NCBI GenBank assembly: GCA_021806845.1
Contig: JAKAPV010000196.1
Span: forward strand, 1 to 5,640
Length of the DNA stretch: 5,640 nucleotides
Source of the DNA: Bacillota bacterium
GTDB lineage: Bacteria > Bacillota > Sulfobacillia > JAJZYS01 > JAJYTV01
Reading direction: 5' to 3'
Positions 1 through 5,006 of the stretch are shown piece by piece (the first letter of the stretch is position 1; each line of letters begins with the position of its first letter). The notes beneath the pieces were generated by a model. It saw nothing but the letters and a program-made list of their open reading frames with translations, was not told the origin of the DNA and did no database searches. Position numbers and translations under genes: made by a program.

Positions 1-2
1 TC

Positions 3-185
3 CGATCTAAGGCAACCGGCAAGGTTCGCGAGGGAGCACAAATCCGTGACCTCGCGCAAGACCTTGCACAACAGCTCAACCGTTCCTCACGCGGGCTCGC
101 CCTGACAATCGGGCGGGAACTCGCGCGCCAAAACCCTCGCCGTCCGCGTCAGCGCCGCGTCCGGGCACTCGGCCGGGGTCGCGAT
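3..185 (+). other. In-frame open extension upstream of the small coiled-coil ORF; possible N-terminal part of the same gene
   Basis: The frame of the ATG at 186 stays open back to the left window edge with no stop codon. It encodes about 61 residues. The first half is helical-looking, with a DLAQDLAQQLN stretch and then a GLALTIGRELARQN stretch, and the second half is Arg/Pro-rich. I see no ATG, GTG or TTG in this frame before 186, so if this segment is translated its start lies outside the window. By hand count about 62% of its third positions are G or C, against about 76% in 186-392. That is weak coding evidence, and an open stretch of this size can occur by chance in GC-rich DNA. The other two plus frames contain stops (8-10, 47-49 and 103-105). 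I do not recognise a family. Confidence 0.35.
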
Positions 186-392
186 ATGACGGCATTGACA
201 CAGCGTTTGGCCATGCTTGCACGCGAACTTGACGAGCTTGGCCGCCGCCGCCGCGAACTGGACCGTCAGATCGAGGGCCGCCTTCAGGAGTACTCGGACC
301 TGAAGTCCAAGCTCATTCAGGCCATCACGCCGGCGAACGTGGATGTCACCATGCAGCAGGCTGAGGCCGCTGCGCTCGACGCCGAAGCGTAA
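186..392 (+). CDS. Small coiled-coil protein of unknown function (possibly the C-terminal half of a longer ORF)
   Basis: This encodes 68 residues from ATG to TAA. Residues about 5-45 form a heptad-like, charged helix rich in Leu, Arg, Glu and Asp (for example LARELDELGRRRRELDRQIE), which strongly suggests a coiled coil. A short segment, ITPANVDVTMQQ, and an Ala/Glu-rich tail follow. There is no signal peptide, membrane segment or catalytic motif. A weak ribosome-binding site (GGGGT at 175-179) sits about 6 bases upstream of the ATG. The frame is also open upstream to the window edge, so the true start may be further left. A strong terminator hairpin begins 6 bases after the stop, which supports a real transcription unit ending here. 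Codon usage has more A/T at third positions than the genes from 444 onward, a hint of different ancestry. I do not recognise the family; a small scaffold, plasmid- or phage-type accessory protein is possible but unproven. Confidence 0.6.
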   Translation: MTALTQRLAMLARELDELGRRRRELDRQIEGRLQEYSDLKSKLIQAITPANVDVTMQQAEAAALDAEA

Positions 393-397
393 AGAAG

Positions 398-435
398 AGC
401 GACAGGCGGGAGGCACTGGCCTCCCGCCTGTCGCT
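398..435. terminator. Bidirectional Rho-independent-type terminator between convergent genes
   Basis: A perfect 16-bp inverted repeat (AGCGACAGGCGGGAGG at 398-413, with its exact reverse complement at 420-435) encloses a 6-base loop, CACTGG. It lies in the 51-base gap between the plus-strand stop at 392 and the minus-strand stop at 444-446. On the minus strand the hairpin is followed by CTTCTTT (391-397), a reasonable U-rich tail. On the plus strand the tail is TTTGCTCTGT, which is poorer. It probably terminates both transcripts and works best for the minus-strand peptidase/yktB unit. Confidence 0.85.
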
Positions 436-443
436 TTGCTCTG

Positions 444-1088
444 TCAGCGGATGTCGGCCCCGCGGCGCCAATCCCTGTAGACTTCAAAGAGCGGCTGCAG
501 CAGAGGACGGACGAGCTGCACGGCGTCCTGCCCCGCGATGTCTGCCGCCCTGCGGCTGCGCTCAAGGAGCACCTCGCCCTGGCGGCGCCCTGCGGACTGC
601 AGCACGCGCCCCGGGTCCGAGAGCAGCTGCGACGCCGGGATGCCGCCAGGCTGCTGGTGGTCGAAGACGACCTCCGCATCGGACGGCAGCCCAGGCAGTG
701 CGGCAGCGAGGGCTCGTGCGAAGGCGAGGCGGTCCGCGGCCTCGTAGAGGGCGCCGACGCGCACGAACAAGCGGTCTGAGAACAGCCCGACCGAAAAGTG
801 CGGCACCATCTTGTAGCCTCTGCGCACTTCCGAGAGCGCCACCCAGGTATCCTTGGGCGGGTTGACGGTGCGCCGGGCATGTCTTGCCACGTGCACGAAG
901 AAGCTGCGGCCCGTCGCCTCTTCGATGTCCCCCAGGAGTTCCTCCCCGATCGCCTGGAGCTTCGGCGTGAGGCGCGCGCGCAAGGCGTCCATGCGCGCCG
1001 CGAAGCCCTCGATCTCCAGCACCTTGAAATCCTCCGCGGTCAATGCAAGGCGGCTGCGCTGGGCAGTGCCGTTCAGCGGGATCCCCAC
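444..1088 (-). CDS. yktB: UPF0637 / DUF1054 family protein (YktB-like)
   Basis: An uncharacterised cytosolic protein family known mainly from Bacillus and relatives; the biochemical role is unknown. From a GTG at 1086-1088 the product is 214 residues, close to the roughly 210 usual for the family. Recognisable conserved stretches are TAEDFKVLEIEGF (about 17-29), ARM (30-32), the signature HVARHARRTVNPPKDTW (66-82) and RGYKMVPHF (90-98), followed by GLFSDRLFVRVGALYEA. The C-terminal half is more divergent and Arg/Ala/Leu-rich, ending in ADIR. The start is uncertain. GTG 1088 lacks a spaced ribosome-binding site. TTG 1041-1043 gives 199 residues, starting just before EDF. A CTG at 1074-1076 is preceded by a strong AAGGTGGGG but is a rare start codon. 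The ATG that overlaps the upstream peptidase stop is in another frame and would need a -1 shift. The gene follows the peptidase gene with no gap and is probably co-transcribed with it. The family assignment is firm; the start is not. Confidence 0.85.
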   Translation of the reverse strand: MGIPLNGTAQRSRLALTAEDFKVLEIEGFAARMDALRARLTPKLQAIGEELLGDIEEATGRSFFVHVARHARRTVNPPKDTWVALSEVRRGYKMVPHFSVGLFSDRLFVRVGALYEAADRLAFARALAAALPGLPSDAEVVFDHQQPGGIPASQLLSDPGRVLQSAGRRQGEVLLERSRRAADIAGQDAVQLVRPLLQPLFEVYRDWRRGADIR

Positions 1089-1102
1089 CTTTGCGCGTTC
1101 AT
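1073..1102 (-). other. Nine-codon overlapping mini-ORF at the peptidase/yktB junction
   Basis: An ATG at 1100-1102 overlaps the peptidase stop codon (TGA, 1099-1101) in the classic ATGA arrangement. It reads MNAQRWGSR and stops at TGA 1073-1075, which itself overlaps the candidate CTG start of yktB at 1074-1076. The mini-ORF contains the G4 run 1083-1086. One extra G there would fuse it in frame to yktB, giving MNAQRWGIPLNGTAQ and onward. It may be a coupling leader, the remnant of the true yktB start after a 1-base deletion, or chance. There is no independent evidence of translation. Confidence 0.25.
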
Positions 1103-3018
1103 GCGTATACAACGTACTGGAGCAGGAAGCGGTCGACGCTGCGGTAGAACGCGGCGATCGTCTCGCTCTTTCGCCATCCGTGCCCTTCTCCCTCGTAGAG
1201 TTCGAAGACATGCGGCACGGAGCGCCGGACGAGCGACGCGGCGACCGCCTCGGCCTGCGCCTTCGGCACCACAGGGTCGACGTCGCCCTGGTAGAGTGCG
1301 ATCGGATCGCGGATCGCGTCCACCGAGAAGATGGGTGAGCGCGAGCGATAGCGCTCTGCCGCCTCCGGCAGGGGCCCGACCATGGAGTCAAGGTAGCGCG
1401 ACTCGAACTTGTGGGTCTGTGCGGCGAGCGTGAAGAGGTTCGACACGCCGAAGAGGCTGATGCCCGCGCGGAAGACGCCAGGCTGTGCGGTGAGGGCCCG
1501 CAGCACGGTGAAGCCCCCGGCGCTCGCCCCCATCACGACCATGCGGCCCGCATCCGCCAGGCCCTGCGTGGCGAGGTGCCGCGCGCCGGAGGTCACGTCC
1601 TCGAGATCGAGGATGCCCCACTTGCCTTCGAGCGCCTGCCGGTAGCTGCGGCCGTAGCCGTAGCTGCCGCGGTGGTTGACGTCCAAAAAAGCGTAGCCCC
1701 GCGTTGCGAAGAACTGCGCCTGGGCGTCATAACCCAGGCGGTTTTGCCCTGTCGGCCCGCCGTGGACGCGCACGATCAGCGGAGGCGCGCCATTGCAAAA
1801 CGCGGTCTCTGACGCCGGCGGATAGTAGATGCCGTGCACGGCGTCGCCTCCCTCCGCCATCCAGTCCATCGCCTGGGGCGCCGAGAGCGCCAGGGCCGGG
1901 ATGTCCTCAGCTCCGCTGCGCCGCACGACGCGCACCGTCGCTCTGTCCGGACTGCGCGGATCCACGCGCACGTCGAGGACCTGCGGGGGAATGTGCGGAC
2001 CCGAGGCGAGGAGCGCGATGCGATCCCCTTCCACCTCGGTCGGATCGACGCTCAGCTGCAGAAGCTCTCTGTAGGCGGCAAGTTCGCCCTTCACCTGCCG
2101 GGATTCTCCCGTCGCCGCCTGCGCGACGCAAAGGCGCATCTCGCCGCCTGCGTTGCGCAGGTAGTAGAGGCGGCGGCCGTCCGCGCTGAACGCGAGCGTG
2201 CGCATCCCCTGGCGCCACGCGGCCACCGCGTGTTCGGCGGGCTCAGAGACGAGCGTACGCCGCTCGCCGCTCACGAGGTCCAAGAGCTCGACGTTCCACC
2301 AGCCGCTGCGGTCCGAGGCGAACGCGAGCCGGCTTCCGTCCGAAGAGAAGATCGGCTGGAAAATCGACTCCTTTGCCCCCCCAGCCACCACGTCGCACGC
2401 CGACGCGAGCGGCAGGCCGTCCGCCTCGCGGCTCACGTCGACGATCTCGAGAAAGGTCCCCATCCAAGGCATATTGGGGTGGTCCCAGCCGACGAACGCA
2501 AGCCGCCTGCCGTCCGGGTGCCAGGCGGGCTGCATATAGAAATCGCGGCCCTGCGCAAGGCGGCGCGGCAATTTTCGTCCCTGCGCGTCCACTACGGCCA
2601 CGCAGGCCGCCCCGTCCGCCTCGTGCACGTAGGCGATGCATCTCCCGTCCGGCGAGACGACCGGCGACGCGGACTCACCCTCCTGCGGCGTGACGGGCCG
2701 TGCGGGCCCCGGCTCGAGCCCCTTGCGCCAGATGCGCCGCTCGGCGACGTAGAAGACCGCGTCGTCGCCCGTGCCGAAGTCCCCGCCGCCATAGCCCAGA
2801 CGCGCCCGCACCGAGTGCTCCGGGGTGAGGTCCCGCGGTGCCTGCAGGGGGTCTTCCTGCACGCACAAGGCGCCGCGGTCGGACCGGTTCTCCATCCAGA
2901 CAAGCGCTCGGCCGGAGAACTGCACGTCCTGCAGGCGCAGAGAAGAGGCCATGCGCTCCGGGGAGTACGGGCTCAGCCACGTCCCGTACCCTGACTTAGC
3001 CCGCCCTGTCTCCACCAT
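1099..3018 (-). CDS. S9 family serine peptidase (prolyl oligopeptidase superfamily, acylaminoacyl-peptidase/DPP type)
   Basis: A 639-residue cytosolic peptidase expected to cleave acylated or free dipeptides and short oligopeptides; no signal peptide is visible. The N-terminus carries the family-typical YGTWLSPYSPERMA (11-24) and ALVWMENRS (38-46). Residues about 70-350 form a beta-propeller, with blade motifs SPDGRCIAY (122-130), HPDGRRLAF (167-175), SSDGSRLAF (225-233) and SADGRRLYY (278-286). The C-terminal alpha/beta-hydrolase domain has the oxyanion segment VHGGP (418-422), NHRGSYGYG (448-456), nucleophile motif GASAGG (Ser499), acid motif QGDVDPVVP (Asp581) and His motif GEGHGW (His613), so the catalytic triad looks complete. 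The start is well fixed: an in-frame TAG lies at 3037-3039, the ATG at 3016-3018 is the first start after it, and GGGGGTGG lies about 4 bases upstream. It heads a minus-strand unit whose second gene is the yktB homologue. Exact substrate specificity cannot be read from the sequence. Confidence 0.95.
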   Translation of the reverse strand: MVETGRAKSGYGTWLSPYSPERMASSLRLQDVQFSGRALVWMENRSDRGALCVQEDPLQAPRDLTPEHSVRARLGYGGGDFGTGDDAVFYVAERRIWRKGLEPGPARPVTPQEGESASPVVSPDGRCIAYVHEADGAACVAVVDAQGRKLPRRLAQGRDFYMQPAWHPDGRRLAFVGWDHPNMPWMGTFLEIVDVSREADGLPLASACDVVAGGAKESIFQPIFSSDGSRLAFASDRSGWWNVELLDLVSGERRTLVSEPAEHAVAAWRQGMRTLAFSADGRRLYYLRNAGGEMRLCVAQAATGESRQVKGELAAYRELLQLSVDPTEVEGDRIALLASGPHIPPQVLDVRVDPRSPDRATVRVVRRSGAEDIPALALSAPQAMDWMAEGGDAVHGIYYPPASETAFCNGAPPLIVRVHGGPTGQNRLGYDAQAQFFATRGYAFLDVNHRGSYGYGRSYRQALEGKWGILDLEDVTSGARHLATQGLADAGRMVVMGASAGGFTVLRALTAQPGVFRAGISLFGVSNLFTLAAQTHKFESRYLDSMVGPLPEAAERYRSRSPIFSVDAIRDPIALYQGDVDPVVPKAQAEAVAASLVRRSVPHVFELYEGEGHGWRKSETIAAFYRSVDRFLLQYVVYA

Positions 3019-3100
3019 CGCACCACCCCCATACCCCTAGTATCCTTCACCCGGGCCGCACGTGCATGCCCGCGCACCATCGCCGCACCGCCTCCATAGC
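3019..3100. promoter_or_regulatory. Divergent intergenic region between the peptidase and YtaF-like genes
   Basis: This 82-base gap must hold the promoters of both divergent genes unless the plus-strand gene starts earlier, at GTG 3062. For the peptidase, the minus strand contains GATACT (reverse complement of 3039-3044), which resembles a -10 box, but no good -35 partner is obvious. The plus strand has TAGTAT (3038-3043) in the same place, also without a clear -35. An 8-bp palindrome, GCACGTGC (3058-3065), could be a protein-binding site. Position 3037-3040 (CTAG) supplies an in-frame upstream stop for both divergent frames. The region is noticeably C-rich on the plus strand. Only the location is well supported; the individual boxes are guesses. 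Confidence 0.35.
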
Positions 3101-3733
3101 ATGCAGCCAGGCGGAGCGCGGGGGGCGTGGCAGTTGGCGCACTGGATTCTGCCGGCGATCCTGATCGGCCTCGCCGGGAACCTCGACAACCTGGGCGTCG
3201 GCATCGCCTACGGCGCGCGCCGCATCGGCATACCGGCCCTGCCCAACCTCTTCATCGCGCTGGTGGCGACAGGCGGCACCCTCGTCATGGGCTACGCCGG
3301 CAGCGGCATCGGCCACGTCCTGCCCGCCGAGACGGCCAATGCGGCAGGGGCCATCTGCATCATGGCGGTCGGCGTCTGGGTCCTCTGGCCGCGGCGCCCG
3401 CGGCGGGAAGCGGAGGTCCCCGCCAAGGGCCCGATCGGGCTGATCCACAACCCTGAGCAGGCGGACGAAGACCTCTCCGGGGACATATCGCTCGTGGAAT
3501 CGCTCGCGCTCTCGGTCGCGCTCGGGATCAACGCCTGGGCAGGGGGCCTGGGAGGCGGTCTCGTCGGCGTGCCGCCATGGACGCTCGCGCTCTCGACGGG
3601 GATCTTCAGCTACCTCACCCTGCTGGCGGGCGACCACCTCGGCCGGCGCACGGTCGGGCACTGGCTGGGCAGCAAGGCGAGCCTCGTCGCAGGGCTGATG
3701 CTGATCCTGATCGGCATCAAGGACCTGCTCTAG
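3101..3733 (+). CDS. ytaF: MntP/YtaF-type integral membrane protein (sporulation membrane protein or putative Mn2+ efflux family)
   Basis: 210 residues from ATG 3101, with six predicted membrane helices (about 14-36, 46-66, 78-96, 131-153, 158-178 and 194-209). A hydrophilic loop at about 97-130 is rich in Arg and then acidic residues. The two halves look like an internal repeat. The first half has the signature GNLDNLGVGIAYGARRIGIP (26-45), matching the SxDxxxVG motif of MntP/YtaF proteins. The second half has LSVALGINAWAGGLGGG (137-153), where the Asp of classical MntP is replaced by Asn144. The MntP family exports Mn2+; the YtaF branch is associated with spore-formers, and its transport role is not established. 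Possible starts are GTG 3062 (223 aa), ATG 3101, and TTG 3134 (199 aa). TTG 3134 has a G6 run (3120-3125) 8 bases upstream and gives an N-terminus more like the family. An in-frame TAG at 3038-3040 bounds the start. The 3' end overlaps the convergent GNAT gene by 4 bases. Confidence 0.85.
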   Translation: MQPGGARGAWQLAHWILPAILIGLAGNLDNLGVGIAYGARRIGIPALPNLFIALVATGGTLVMGYAGSGIGHVLPAETANAAGAICIMAVGVWVLWPRRPRREAEVPAKGPIGLIHNPEQADEDLSGDISLVESLALSVALGINAWAGGLGGGLVGVPPWTLALSTGIFSYLTLLAGDHLGRRTVGHWLGSKASLVAGLMLILIGIKDLL

Positions 3734-4332
3734 CCAGCGTCCGCGCCCAAGCGGGCGAGCAGGCCCTCGCGTACCTCCGGCCACTCCTCGCGCAGGACAG
3801 AGAACTGAACCGTGTCGCGCAACGTGCCGTCGCGCCGGATCCGGTGGCTGCGCAGCGTCCCTTCGTAACGGGCACCGAGCTTGCGGATCGCCGCCTGCGA
3901 GTGCAGGTTGCGCACATCGGTGCGCAGGGCCACCCGCAGCGCGCCCCAATCTTCGAAGGCATGGCGCAGCAGGAGATATTTCGCTTCGGGATTCACGGGG
4001 CCGCCCCACGCAGACCGCGTGTAAAAGGTCCAGCCCACCTCAACGCCCCGGTTGACGTGATCGATATCCATGTACCGCGTAGATCCAAGCACCGCGCCGT
4101 CCGCGCGGCGGACCACCGCGAAGGCGTAGCAGCTCTCGGCCGCTTCGCACTGCAAGGCATTTTCGATGAAGCGCTCGATGGTCTCCCGGTTGTCGAGTTC
4201 CTCGGGGAGCCAGCGCCAGATCTCGGGATCCCCGCCGATCGCGAGCAGTCCCTCGACATGGTGCTTGCGCAGGGGCTCGAGGCGCAGCCGCTCGCCTTCC
4301 AGGACGCAGGGACCGAGTGCTGGGTTTCCCAT
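3730..4332 (-). CDS. GNAT family N-acetyltransferase (RimJ/RimL type)
   Basis: A 200-residue single-domain acetyltransferase expected to transfer acetyl from acetyl-CoA to an amino group; the substrate (protein N-terminus, small molecule or antibiotic) cannot be inferred. Family features in order are LEGERLRLEPLRKHHVEGLL (11-30), IWRWLP (38-43), VLGSTRYMDID (81-91), VEVGWTFY (97-104), NPEAKYLLLRHAFE (114-127), LRTDVRNLHSQAAIRKLGA (136-154), EGTLRSHRIRRDGTLRDTVQFSVL (157-180, as separate conserved blocks) and EEWPEV (182-187). No signal peptide or membrane segment is seen. The start ATG overlaps the stop of the upstream replication-relaxation gene as TGATG, and GGGGAG lies about 9 bases before it, so it is probably translated from the conjugation-gene transcript. 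The 3' end meets the convergent YtaF-like gene within a shared CTAG. GC3 is high, like its neighbours. The family assignment is firm. Confidence 0.93.
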   Translation of the reverse strand: MGNPALGPCVLEGERLRLEPLRKHHVEGLLAIGGDPEIWRWLPEELDNRETIERFIENALQCEAAESCYAFAVVRRADGAVLGSTRYMDIDHVNRGVEVGWTFYTRSAWGGPVNPEAKYLLLRHAFEDWGALRVALRTDVRNLHSQAAIRKLGARYEGTLRSHRIRRDGTLRDTVQFSVLREEWPEVREGLLARLGADAG

Positions 4333-5006
4333 CAGGCTTCACTCCCCGGCCAGATCACCTGTGCGAGTTCGTCCGGCGACGCGGAGACGAGAGCGGCGGC
4401 TGCGGAGGACGCGAGCGATCGCTCGAGCGGGCCGAGGCTTCCCGCCGCCAGCACGGCGATCCGCCTCCCGCCCCGTTCGCCGAGCTGCCACTCCCGGTAG
4501 CGCAGCCATTTGTGGTGCAGCACGGCCTCGCTCTCCGTACCGCGGTCCACCTCGATCAGCCAGGCGGTGGCCGCGTCGACGCTCGCGTCCGGGACGAGCA
4601 CCCGCTCCCCGAACCCGGCCGCGCTGCGGTAGGGGAGCCTCGGCTCCGCCCGGTATGCCCCGGCGGGCATGCCCAGCCGACGGAGCGGGAGGTAGATGCG
4701 CGCCCGCAGCAGCTCATGCTCCAGGCGCAGCGCCGCGTACGCGCGCGCGCCGCTCTGCGCCGAGGGCAGGATCTGCAGTGCCGCGCGCTGGCCGGTCGCC
4801 GTGAGATAGTGGACGGCGCCTTGCGGCCCTTGCGCTGTGCGCAGGAGGCCGCGCGCCCGCAGGGCGGCCGCGTCTCCCTGCGACAGCGCGCAAAGGCCAA
4901 GAAGGAGACCGTCATCCGCGAAGCGCACCTGATAGAGGTCGACGAGCAGAATGCGCTCGCGCTCTCCAAGCGTCAGGAGGCGCTGCGTCAGGTCCATGCG
5001 GGCCAT
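4332..5006 (-). CDS. Replication-relaxation family protein (Replic_Relax)
   Basis: 224 residues from ATG 5004-5006. The N-terminal ~75 residues look like a winged helix: LLTLGERERILLVDLYQVRF, then ALRARGLL and VHYLTATGQRAA at 64-76. This would give DNA binding. A helical linker contains ARLEHELL-type sequence (about 92-100). The C-terminal domain carries the family hallmark LVPDASVD (137-144), IEVDRGTESE (151-160) and HHKWLRYREW (164-173). Members are found on plasmids and integrative conjugative elements and are thought to act in replication or relaxation of the element; the mechanism is poorly known. GTG 5009 is an alternative start, and ATG 4997 another. ATG 5006 is preferred because GAGG sits 5 bases upstream and it shares one base with the ATPase stop (TGATG). 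Its own stop overlaps the GNAT start in the same way. It is the middle gene of a translationally coupled trio. Confidence 0.85.
   Translation of the reverse strand: MARMDLTQRLLTLGERERILLVDLYQVRFADDGLLLGLCALSQGDAAALRARGLLRTAQGPQGAVHYLTATGQRAALQILPSAQSGARAYAALRLEHELLRARIYLPLRRLGMPAGAYRAEPRLPYRSAAGFGERVLVPDASVDAATAWLIEVDRGTESEAVLHHKWLRYREWQLGERGGRRIAVLAAGSLGPLERSLASSAAAALVSASPDELAQVIWPGSEA

Noticed and set aside
1089..1391. N-terminal extension of the yktB frame upstream of 1088
   Set aside because: It runs inside the peptidase catalytic domain in another frame. The Arg/Ser/Thr-rich product does not resemble UPF0637, so only the part after about 1112 can be real.
2094..2660. Repeated GC-rich words such as CGTCCGG in the peptidase gene as DNA repeats
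   Set aside because: They encode the repeated SPDG/HPDG/SSDG/SADG turns of beta-propeller blades, so the repetition is at the protein level.
1834..2994. 386-codon open frame on the plus strand opposite the S9 peptidase
   Set aside because: Its product is Arg/His/Pro-rich low-complexity sequence without any family signature, and it lies wholly antisense to a peptidase with a full catalytic triad. Long antisense frames are expected in GC-rich genes.
3030..3043. CATACCCCT as a sporulation sigma-E-like -10 box upstream of the YtaF-like gene
   Set aside because: It only partly matches CATANNNT and no matching -35 is visible at the right distance.
3013..3083. 9-base direct repeat CACCATCGC (3013-3021 and 3075-3083) as an operator or attachment site
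   Set aside because: Too short, one copy includes the peptidase start codon, and such matches are expected by chance in C-rich sequence.
3577..4500. 307-codon plus-strand frame across the YtaF-like 3' end and the GNAT gene
   Set aside because: It overlaps two recognisable genes in other frames, and its product has no family resemblance.
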